A stretch of DNA of 13,404 nt from Flavonifractor avistercoris (lineage in GTDB: Bacteria; Bacillota; Clostridia; Oscillospirales; Oscillospiraceae): contig DWXT01000181.1 of NCBI GenBank assembly GCA_019119085.1, forward strand, positions 1-13,404. Reading direction: 5' to 3'. The notes beneath the pieces are model-generated. The model was not told the origin of the DNA. It worked only from the letters and a program-made list of their open reading frames with translations, and searched no databases. A program made the translations under genes and the position numbers. Positions within the stretch are counted from its first letter, which is position 1. Each line of letters begins with the position of its first letter. Shown piece after piece: positions 6,567 to 11,912 of this stretch.

Positions 6567-6979
6567 ACAGCGCGTTCTGCCTGGCGGTTCACGCCCTGGT
6601 GTATCTGCACCACCGGGGGGAACTGGTGTCCAGCGAGGAGCTGGCCCGGAACATCTGCACCAATCCGGCCCGGGTGCGCAAGGTGATGGCGGGCCTGAAA
6701 AAGGCCGGGCTGGTGGAGACCCGGGAGGGGAGCGAGGGGGGCTACCGCTTTGCGGGGGAGCCGGAATCCCTCACCCTGGATCGGGTGGCGGCGGCAGTAG
6801 ATGCCCGCTTTGTGGCCGCCCGCTGGCGTAGCGGCAGCTTGGATCAGCCCTGCCTGGTGGCCTCCGGCATGGCGGACGTGATGGACGGCCTGCTGGGGGA
6901 GATGGACGACCGCTGCCGCGCCTATCTTTCCACCGTTACCTTGGCGGAGCTCGACCGCCGTCTAAAACTTGTTAAGTAG
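6563..6979 (+). CDS. Rrf2-family transcriptional regulator
   Basis: A 138-residue DNA-binding protein. The N-terminal winged helix-turn-helix (about 1-65) has the Rrf2 pattern: AVHALVYLH, then SSEELARNICTNPARVRKVMAGLKKAGL in pieces, then a GSEGGYRF wing. It lacks the three closely spaced cysteines that bind Fe-S in IscR/NsrR. Its four cysteines (6, 32, 97, 118) are spread out, so it is closer to the YwnA-like branch and might sense thiol state directly. The ATG at 6563 overlaps the trxB stop as ATGA and has GGAGGG six bases upstream. Sitting between trxB and ccdA-tlpA, it is the obvious candidate to control this operon, which is an inference from position. A longer reading frame from 6125 is only a run-on of an out-of-frame stretch inside trxB. 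Confidence 0.88.
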   Translation: MNSAFCLAVHALVYLHHRGELVSSEELARNICTNPARVRKVMAGLKKAGLVETREGSEGGYRFAGEPESLTLDRVAAAVDARFVAARWRSGSLDQPCLVASGMADVMDGLLGEMDDRCRAYLSTVTLAELDRRLKLVK

Positions 6980-6988
6980 GAGATGACC

Positions 6989-8308
6989 ATGGGACTTACA
7001 CTGGAGACCAGCGTACCCGTACTTACCGTGCTGATACAGGGGCTTCTCAGCTTTTTCTCCCCCTGTGTGCTGCCCCTGGTGCCCCTGTATGTGGGCTACC
7101 TGGCCGGGGGCGCCAAGACCGTGGATGACCAGGGCAATATCCGTTACCCCCGGGGCAGGGTGCTGGTGAACACCATCTTCTTTGTGGTGGGGGTCAGCTT
7201 TGCCTTCTTCCTGCTGGGGTTCGGTTTCACCGCCCTGGGCACCTTCTTCACCCGGAATCAGACCTGGTTTGCCCGCATCAGCGGCATTATCATGATTCTC
7301 TTCGGCCTGTACCAGTTCGGCGTGTTCGGCCGCTCCCGGGCTTTGGAGAATGAGCACCGCCTGCCCTTCCGGCTGGATCGCTGGGCCATGAACCCCCTGG
7401 TGGCCCTGGTGCTGGGCTTCACCTTCAGCTTTGCCTGGACGCCCTGCGTGGGCCCCACCCTGGGCAGCGTGCTGCTGATGGCCTCCTCCTCCGGCAGCGC
7501 GGCCAGGGGCTTCCTGCTCATCGGGGTGTACACCGTGGGCTTCGTGGTGCCCTTCCTGGCGGTGGGCCTGTTCACCGGCACGGTGCTGGACTTCTTCAAG
7601 CGCCACCAGAAGGTGGTGCGCTACACCGTGAAGGTGGGGGCGGCCCTGCTGGTGCTCATGGGCGTCATGACCCTCACCGGCTTCATGAACGGCATCACCA
7701 GCTACCTGTCCAGCGCGGCGGGCAGCGGCGTATCCAACCAGCCCCAGACGGAGGAGAGCGCGGCTCCCGCGCCGTCCGAGGCTCCGGCATCTGAAACCCC
7801 GGTGCCGGAGGAGAGCCCGGCGGCGAATGAGCGGCCGGTGATCCCCGCCCCCGACTTCACCCTGGTGGATCAGTACGGGGAGCCCCACACCCTGTCCGAC
7901 TACGCGGGCAAGACGGTGTTCCTCAACTTCTGGGCCACCTGGTGCGGCCCCTGCAAGAGCGAGATGCCGGAGATCCAGGCCCTCTATGAGAAGTACGGGG
8001 AGAACCAGGGGGATTTGATCGTCCTGGGGGTGGCCAACCCCAAGACCGAGGACGCGCCCTATAACCAGGACGTGACCCAGGCGGAGGTGGAGCAGTTCCT
8101 GGAGGACAATGGCTACACCTTCCCGGTGGTGATGGACACCACGGGCGAGATTTTCTATTACTACGGCATCACAGCCTTCCCCACCACCTTCATGATCGGC
8201 GCCGACGGCAACGTGTTTGGCTATGTGCCCGGGGCCCTCACCGGCGACATCATGGAGTCCATCGTCCAGCAGACCATGGACGGCGTGGCAGAGCAGGAGA
8301 CGGAATAG
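6989..8308 (+). CDS. CcdA-TlpA fusion: transmembrane thiol-disulfide carrier
   Basis: A 439-residue fusion. Residues 1 to about 240 are a CcdA/DsbD-type membrane domain with six likely helices and the paired redox cysteines Cys26 in FFSPCVLPL and Cys153 in AWTPCVGP. A Pro/Glu/Ser/Ala-rich linker at about 245-285 leads to a TlpA/ResA-like thioredoxin domain (about 287-430). That domain has WCGPC with cysteines at 319 and 322 and a cis-proline at 398 in AFPTT. It should accept electrons from cytoplasmic thioredoxin and deliver them to an outside-facing thioredoxin domain that reduces secreted or surface disulfides, cytochrome c apoproteins or peroxide-type targets. The ATG at 6989 is chosen over 6983 because TAGGAG lies six bases upstream of it but touches the other. 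It is the last gene of the operon, nine bases after the Rrf2 gene. Confidence 0.92.
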   Translation: MGLTLETSVPVLTVLIQGLLSFFSPCVLPLVPLYVGYLAGGAKTVDDQGNIRYPRGRVLVNTIFFVVGVSFAFFLLGFGFTALGTFFTRNQTWFARISGIIMILFGLYQFGVFGRSRALENEHRLPFRLDRWAMNPLVALVLGFTFSFAWTPCVGPTLGSVLLMASSSGSAARGFLLIGVYTVGFVVPFLAVGLFTGTVLDFFKRHQKVVRYTVKVGAALLVLMGVMTLTGFMNGITSYLSSAAGSGVSNQPQTEESAAPAPSEAPASETPVPEESPAANERPVIPAPDFTLVDQYGEPHTLSDYAGKTVFLNFWATWCGPCKSEMPEIQALYEKYGENQGDLIVLGVANPKTEDAPYNQDVTQAEVEQFLEDNGYTFPVVMDTTGEIFYYYGITAFPTTFMIGADGNVFGYVPGALTGDIMESIVQQTMDGVAEQETE

Positions 8309-8312
8309 ACAG

Positions 8313-8346
8313 AAACGAGGTGCGCCCAGCAGGGCGCACCTCGTTT
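8313..8346 (+). terminator. hairpin 1 after CcdA-TlpA (GAGGTGCGC family)
   Basis: A perfect 15-bp stem AAACGAGGTGCGCCC/GGGCGCACCTCGTTT (8313-8327 with 8332-8346) and a 4-base loop. It begins four bases after the stop codon. It has no T-run beyond the GTTT of the stem, so it may stop transcription weakly or protect the mRNA end. Its arms match hairpin 5 and the dapA terminator. Confidence 0.65.
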
Positions 8347-8391
8347 GGGGCTGTCGAGAAACCCTCCCGCCAAAGGATTCGGAGGGAAGGA

Positions 8392-8430
8392 TAGTGTGAA
8401 AGGGAACCGTCAGGGTTCCCTTTCACGTTA
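8392..8430. repeat. hairpin 2 in the convergent region
   Basis: A 13-bp perfect stem, GTGAAAGGGAACC/GGTTCCCTTTCAC (8396-8408 with 8414-8426), extended by four more pairs that include two G.T wobbles. Just upstream, CCCTCC and GGAGGG (8362-8367 with 8381-8386) form a smaller dyad. Confidence 0.7.
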
Positions 8431-8438
8431 GATCAAAC

Positions 8439-8473
8439 AACTTTTTGAAACTTTTTCGAAGTTTCAAAAAGTT
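8439..8473. terminator. hairpin 3 in the convergent region
   Basis: A perfect 15-bp stem AACTTTTTGAAACTT/AAGTTTCAAAAAGTT (8439-8453 with 8459-8473), unusually AT-rich for this window. A T-run lies inside the 5' arm and an A-run inside the 3' arm. It could act as a bidirectional terminator together with its neighbours. Confidence 0.5.
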
Positions 8474-8476
8474 CAG

Positions 8477-8508
8477 CAGCCTGTCGAAAAGAATTTTTCG
8501 ACAGGCTG
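8477..8508. terminator. hairpin 4 in the convergent region
   Basis: A perfect 14-bp stem CAGCCTGTCGAAAA/TTTTCGACAGGCTG (8477-8490 with 8495-8508) with a 4-base loop. A partial copy of its arm (GGCTGTCGAGAAA) occurs just after hairpin 1 at about 8349-8361. Confidence 0.55.
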
Positions 8509-8509
8509 A

Positions 8510-8540
8510 AACGAGGTGCGCCCCGGCGGCGCACCTCGTT
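8510..8540 (-). terminator. hairpin 5, after the XRE gene (GAGGTGCGC family)
   Basis: A perfect 13-bp stem AACGAGGTGCGCC/GGCGCACCTCGTT (8510-8522 with 8528-8540). On the minus strand it lies nine bases past the XRE-gene stop. Its arms are identical to the core of hairpin 1, in a mirrored position relative to the opposing gene. Confidence 0.65.
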
Positions 8541-8549
8541 CTTCGTGTC

Positions 8550-9347
8550 TCAGCTTCCGGTTGGAACCGGAGTGCCCCATTTAACCAGTAAGACCACAGC
8601 GGCCATGCCCAGCACAAACAGGGCGCACCAGAGCAGGAAGGCCCGGGATTTGACAGCCAATCCCTGCCGGGACAGCCGCTCCAGCACCCCGCCCATAGCC
8701 AGGGAGAGCAGGAAGCACCCGCCCCAGATGGCCCATCCGTCGTGGCCGTGTCCCCAGGGGGCCCCGGCGGGGTTGGGGCCCGCCAGCTCCCCCAGCGCCA
8801 GGCCCAGGGCAAAGCCGATGGAGGCGGTGGCTGAGAACCGGTATTTTCCCCAAAGGGCGGGGAGGGCGGAGATCAGCAGGGCAGCCCAGAACAGCTTCTG
8901 GCGGAGCAGCCAGCCGTACAGATAGGAGAGCTGCCGGGGCTCATTCCCCAACAGCCAGCCGACCGCGGAGCAGGTGCCGTCCGGGTTGGTGCCCAGCACC
9001 CGGCCCAGCAGGTAGATGACCAGATAGGCCCCCGCCACGGCAAGGGCGGCCAGAAGATTGCGCTGCCGCCGGCTCCGGCGTCTCTCCGACTCCGCCTCCC
9101 GCTCCGCCCGGAGGAGGGCGCAGGCCTGCTCTGCGGTTCCGCTCCCCACCGCCGGGGAATCCAGCAGGCTGCCGGCGGTGGTGCCCAGCAGCTCCGCCAA
9201 CCTGTGGAGGTTCTCTGCGCTGGGGGCGGACTGGCCGCTCTCCCATTTTGCCACCGCCTGGCGGCTCACCCCCAGGTGCCCGGCCACCATCTCCTGGGAC
9301 ATGCCCCTGGCCTTCCTCTGCTCCCGGATGCGCTCTCCCAGTGTCAT
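8550..9347 (-). CDS. XRE-type regulator with multi-pass membrane domain
   Basis: A 265-residue protein. Residues 3 to about 60 are a Cro/C1-type helix-turn-helix (LGERIREQRKARGMSQE, then VSRQAVAKWESG). A charged segment rich in Arg and Glu at about 80-97 leads to roughly five predicted membrane helices (about 98-116, 151-167, 171-189, 204-223, 235-256). The C-terminal part has no motif I recognise. The protein looks like a membrane-tethered DNA-binding regulator that may sense something in or across the membrane; the signal is unknown. The ATG at 9347 has GAGGTG six bases upstream and directly follows a promoter. An upstream in-frame start at 9410 would lie before the -10 box and is rejected. 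It is divergent from tgt and convergent with the redox operon. Confidence 0.82.
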   Translation of the reverse strand: MTLGERIREQRKARGMSQEMVAGHLGVSRQAVAKWESGQSAPSAENLHRLAELLGTTAGSLLDSPAVGSGTAEQACALLRAEREAESERRRSRRQRNLLAALAVAGAYLVIYLLGRVLGTNPDGTCSAVGWLLGNEPRQLSYLYGWLLRQKLFWAALLISALPALWGKYRFSATASIGFALGLALGELAGPNPAGAPWGHGHDGWAIWGGCFLLSLAMGGVLERLSRQGLAVKSRAFLLWCALFVLGMAAVVLLVKWGTPVPTGS

Positions 9348-9366
9348 TGTCCTCACCTCGAGCCCA

Positions 9367-9395
9367 ATTATAAGGGAAGGCGCCCGTCCTGTCCA
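9367..9395 (-). promoter_or_regulatory. promoter of the XRE-type gene
   Basis: On the minus strand, TGGACA (9395-9390) and a perfect TATAAT (9372-9367) with a 17-base spacer. It starts transcription only a few bases upstream of the GAGGTG ribosome site. Confidence 0.75.
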
Positions 9396-9406
9396 CCAAC
9401 TATTCG

Positions 9407-9421
9407 GCAACCGGCGGTTGC
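9407..9421. promoter_or_regulatory. 15-bp palindrome between divergent promoters
   Basis: GCAACCG-G-CGGTTGC is a perfect 7-1-7 inverted repeat. It lies between the -35 boxes of the XRE gene (9390-9395) and tgt (9456-9461), a natural place for an operator of the XRE protein. The assignment to that protein is inference. Confidence 0.5.
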
Positions 9422-9455
9422 AGCGGCGGGGAAATGCCCGCTTTTGCCGGAAACC

Positions 9456-9484
9456 TTGCCAAGTTCCCCGCCTTCTGGTATGAT
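9456..9484 (+). promoter_or_regulatory. promoter of tgt
   Basis: TTGCCA at 9456-9461, a 17-base spacer and TATGAT at 9479-9484. Its position makes any tgt start upstream of about 9491 impossible from this promoter. Confidence 0.75.
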
Positions 9485-9529
9485 AAGGTCTGCCAAATCA
9501 ACCGCTTTGAAAGACAAAGGAGTTTTACT

Positions 9530-10660
9530 GTGTTTGAAGTCCTGAAAACAGAGGGGAAGGCCCGGCGGGGCGTGTTCACCTGCGCCCACGGCACGGTGCA
9601 GACGCCGGTGTTCATGAACGTGGGCACCCAGGGGGCCATCAAGGGGGCGGTATCCGCCCTGGATCTGAAGGAGATCGGCTGCCAGGTGGAGCTGTCCAAC
9701 ACCTACCACCTCCACCTGCGTCCCGGCGACCAGGTGGTGCGCCAGATGGGCGGCCTGCACAAGTTCATGCGGTGGGACGGCCCTATCCTCACCGACTCCG
9801 GCGGGTTCCAGGTGTTCTCCCTGTCCGGCCTGCGCAAGATCAAGGAGGAGGGGGTCACCTTTGCCTCCCACATCGACGGCCGGCGCATCTTCATGGGGCC
9901 GGAGGAGTCCATGCAGATCCAGTCCAACCTGGGCTCTGACATCGCCATGGCCTTTGACGAGTGCGTGGAGAACCCGGCCACCTATGAGTACGCCAAGGCC
10001 TCCTGCGAGCGCACCCTGCGCTGGCTGGAGCGGTGCGTGGCGGAGCACAACCGGCTCAACGCCCTGCCCGACGCGGTGAATCCCCGGCAGATGCTCTTCG
10101 GAATCAACCAGGGGGCCACCTTTGAGGATCTGCGCATCTGGCACATGAAGGAGATCGCCAAGCTGGACTGCGACGGGTACGCCATCGGCGGCCTGGCGGT
10201 GGGGGAGCCCACCCAGGTGATGTACGACGTCATCGACGCGGTGGAGCCCTGGATGCCGGCGGACAAGCCCCGCTACCTCATGGGGGTGGGCACTCCCTCC
10301 AACATCATCGAGGGGGTGGCCCGGGGCGTGGACTTCTTCGACTGCGTCATGCCCGCCCGCAACGCCCGCCACGCCAAGCTCTTCACCTGGTCGGGGGCGC
10401 TGAACATCCGCAACGAGAAGTACAAGCTGGATGAGCGGCCCATCGACCCGGACTGCGACTGCCCGGTATGCCGGAACTTCTCCCGGGCCTATCTGCGCCA
10501 CCTGTTTGCGGCGGAGGAGATGCTGGCTATGCGCCTGGCGGTGCTCCACAACCTCTATTTCTACAACAAGCTGACTCAGCGCATCCGCCAGGCCCTGGAC
10601 GAAGGGCAGTTCGCCGCCTTCCGGGCGGAGTACTCGGAGAAGCTGTCCGGGCGGCTGTGA
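9530..10660 (+). CDS. tgt: tRNA-guanine transglycosylase, GTG start
   Basis: Exchanges guanine 34 of Asp, Asn, His and Tyr tRNAs for the queuosine precursor preQ1; QueA, encoded at 4086-5111, acts next. The start is GTG 9530, preceded by AAAGGAG seven bases upstream, giving 376 residues, the family norm. A longer frame from 9434 would begin before the promoter. Seen in the protein: Asp89 in TDSGGFQVFS, the nucleophile Asp271 in FFDCVMPARNARH, and a zinc site of Cys309, Cys311, Cys314 (CDCPVC) and His340 (VLHNLYF). It is followed by yajC, as in many bacteria, but yajC has its own promoter here. Confidence 0.96.
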   Translation: MFEVLKTEGKARRGVFTCAHGTVQTPVFMNVGTQGAIKGAVSALDLKEIGCQVELSNTYHLHLRPGDQVVRQMGGLHKFMRWDGPILTDSGGFQVFSLSGLRKIKEEGVTFASHIDGRRIFMGPEESMQIQSNLGSDIAMAFDECVENPATYEYAKASCERTLRWLERCVAEHNRLNALPDAVNPRQMLFGINQGATFEDLRIWHMKEIAKLDCDGYAIGGLAVGEPTQVMYDVIDAVEPWMPADKPRYLMGVGTPSNIIEGVARGVDFFDCVMPARNARHAKLFTWSGALNIRNEKYKLDERPIDPDCDCPVCRNFSRAYLRHLFAAEEMLAMRLAVLHNLYFYNKLTQRIRQALDEGQFAAFRAEYSEKLSGRL

Positions 10661-10689
10661 AGTTTTTGTAAAGGAAACGGGAAAAGGGC

Positions 10690-10718
10690 TTGTCAAATCC
10701 TGCATTTGGCTTTATAAT
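10690..10718 (+). promoter_or_regulatory. promoter of yajC
   Basis: TTGTCA at 10690-10695, a 17-base spacer and a perfect TATAAT at 10713-10718. Transcription should start near 10725. Confidence 0.82.
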
Positions 10719-10722
10719 GTCC

Positions 10723-10746
10723 CTTTGATAAGTCCTTTTATCAAAG
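10723..10746 (+). promoter_or_regulatory. 9-bp dyad at the yajC transcription start
   Basis: CTTTGATAA/TTATCAAAG (10723-10731 with 10738-10746) is a perfect inverted repeat with a 6-base spacer at the predicted start site. It could be an operator in DNA or a 5'-end hairpin in the mRNA. Confidence 0.5.
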
Positions 10747-10766
10747 CTGAAATCGGAGGGATACAA

Positions 10767-11135
10767 TTGTTTACACAGGTTGCAAACGCAATGCTGACAG
10801 AGACAGCTGCTGGGGGACAGATGGCCCAGATGATTCTGCCGCTGGTGATCCTGATCGCGGTCTTCTACTTCCTGCTGATCCGGCCGGAAAACAAGAAGAA
10901 GAAGGCGGCGGCCAAGATGCGTTCCGAGCTGGCGGTGGGTGACGAGATCACCACCATCGGCGGCATAGTGGGCACCATCTGCCAGGTGAAGGAGGACACC
11001 ATCGTTATCGAGACCAGCGCCGACCGGGTGCGCATCGAGTTTACCAAGTGGGCCATCTCCACCAAGGGCACCCAGTCCACGGAGAACGCCCCTGCGGATA
11101 CCAAGGACACCAAGGATTCCAAGGACAAGAAGTAA
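10767..11135 (+). CDS. yajC: YajC-family preprotein translocase subunit, TTG start
   Basis: A small single-pass membrane protein that associates with the Sec translocon (SecDF-YajC). The start is TTG 10767, with GGAGGG exactly six bases upstream, giving 122 residues. A frame extending to 10725 would begin at the transcription start and is rejected. The membrane helix is at about 20-38, with the family hallmark FYFLLIRPENKKKK at its end, followed by the small beta domain (VGDEITTIGG, residues 57-66) to about 97. The C-terminal 25 residues are low-complexity and charged, with a DTKDTKDSKDKK tail. secD and secF do not follow. Instead come a membrane protein and the SCIFF genes, an order known in Clostridia. 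Confidence 0.93.
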   Translation: MFTQVANAMLTETAAGGQMAQMILPLVILIAVFYFLLIRPENKKKKAAAKMRSELAVGDEITTIGGIVGTICQVKEDTIVIETSADRVRIEFTKWAISTKGTQSTENAPADTKDTKDSKDKK

Positions 11136-11150
11136 TATCGTACTAGCCAG

Positions 11151-11198
11151 CACCCTCCCTGCATAGGTTTCAGTAGAAATCCATGCCAAGGGAGGGTG
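11151..11198 (+). promoter_or_regulatory. long hairpin burying the ribosome site of the next gene
   Basis: CACCCTCCCT (11151-11160) pairs perfectly with AGGGAGGGTG (11189-11198). The loop pairs further: GCAT with ATGC, and GGTTTC with GAAATC including one G.U, around an AGTA tip. The 3' arm contains GGAGGG (11191-11196), the ribosome site for the ATG at 11204. Folding would block translation. It has only a short TTT after it, so termination is less likely than translational control. Confidence 0.7.
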
Positions 11199-11203
11199 TT
11201 TCT

Positions 11204-11632
11204 ATGGGGAAAAAAGAGGAGGAGCAGGGCGCGAAGCTGATCCGCTGCGGCATGGGAATCGTGCTGGGCGGTGTGCTGGCCCTGGCGGTCTGCTTTGCCT
11301 TTCTGCTGGCCGCGTCGGCGGCCATCTCCGGCGGACTGGCGGGGGAGGAGCTGATGTACCAGCTGACCATCGTGGGCTGCGTGCTGGGGGCCTTCGCCGG
11401 CGGGGTGCTGGCTGTGCGGCGGTGCGGGAGCCGGGCGCTGATCGTGGGCCTGACCGCCGGGGCTGTGCTGTTCCTGCTGCTGCTCACCATCGGCTCGCTG
11501 TGCTTTGAGAATGTGTCCCTGGAGGCCGGAGGCATCGGCCTGCTGTGCGGCTGCCTGTGCGGCGGCGCAGCCGCCGGGCTGCTGGGGAGCGGGAAGAAAA
11601 AAGCCGCACCCCGGAAAAAACGCAGAAAATAA
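11204..11632 (+). CDS. small membrane protein, TIGR04086-like
   Basis: A 142-residue, very hydrophobic protein with about four membrane helices (roughly 15-38, 50-69, 76-97, 107-126), a short charged N-terminus and a strongly basic end (GKKKAAPRKKRRK). Position between yajC and the SCIFF genes, size and hydropathy fit the Clostridial family named TIGR04086, which occurs in this setting; the assignment is from context and memory, not a search. Its function is unknown; export or handling of the SCIFF peptide is a guess. The ATG at 11204 is chosen because GGAGGG lies seven bases upstream. The ATG at 11183 lies inside the hairpin and lacks a ribosome site. It probably shares the yajC transcript. 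Confidence 0.78.
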   Translation: MGKKEEEQGAKLIRCGMGIVLGGVLALAVCFAFLLAASAAISGGLAGEELMYQLTIVGCVLGAFAGGVLAVRRCGSRALIVGLTAGAVLFLLLLTIGSLCFENVSLEAGGIGLLCGCLCGGAAAGLLGSGKKKAAPRKKRRK

Positions 11633-11661
11633 TTGAAATCAGGCGATGGATGTGGTATACT
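11633..11661 (+). promoter_or_regulatory. promoter of the SCIFF precursor gene
   Basis: TTGAAA at 11633-11638 begins immediately after the preceding stop codon. With a 17-base spacer and TATACT at 11656-11661 it gives a leader of only about 28 bases before scfA. Confidence 0.8.
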
Positions 11662-11695
11662 CATTCTAAACTATCGCCATGGGAGGGAAACGAGA

Positions 11696-11836
11696 ATGAA
11701 GCATGTCAAGACGCTGAACGGCGCGACCCTGAAGAAGAGCGCCGCCCACGGCGGCTGCGGGGAGTGCCAGACCTCCTGCCAGTCCGCCTGCAAGACCTCT
11801 TGCACTGTCGCCAATCAGAAGTGCGAGAACCAGTAA
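11696..11836 (+). CDS. scfA: SCIFF ranthipeptide precursor (six cysteines in forty-five residues)
   Basis: A 46-residue precursor beginning MKHVKTLNGATLKK, with six cysteines at 21, 24, 28, 32, 36 and 43 in the conserved core GCGECQTSCQSACKTSC. This is the SCIFF family, found across Clostridia. The paired radical SAM enzyme forms thioether links from cysteine sulfur to side-chain carbons (ranthipeptide class). In the C. thermocellum homologue a Cys32-Thr37 link was reported, and both residues are present here at the same numbers. The ATG at 11696 has GGGAGGG eight bases upstream; an ORF start at 11633 falls on the promoter and is wrong. The biological role is unsettled; a signalling role has been proposed in Clostridium. 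Confidence 0.96.
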   Translation: MKHVKTLNGATLKKSAAHGGCGECQTSCQSACKTSCTVANQKCENQ

Positions 11837-11852
11837 GAACGAACAGGGCTTG

Positions 11853-11880
11853 AAAAGGGTGGGGTACCCCCACCCTTTTT
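11853..11880 (+). terminator. terminator or attenuator between scfA and scfB
   Basis: AAAAGGGTGGGG/CCCCACCCTTTT (11853-11864 with 11868-11879) with a 3-base loop and five T's at 11876-11880. It sits 16 bases after the scfA stop and 32 bases before the maturase start, with no separate promoter seen for scfB. Partial read-through would give much peptide and little enzyme. Confidence 0.8.
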
Positions 11881-11912
11881 CCATGCCGGAATCAAGTGAG
11901 GAACGAACAGAT

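Noticed and set aside
8309..8549. CRISPR array
   Set aside because: The repeats are inverted, of differing sequence and not evenly spaced. There are no spacers of uniform length and no cas genes.
8309..8549. Insertion sequence with transposase
   Set aside because: There is no coding capacity in the gap; at most a small palindromic element.
9434..9529. Upstream start for tgt
   Set aside because: It would begin before the promoter at 9456-9484. GTG 9530 has an ideal ribosome site and gives the family length.
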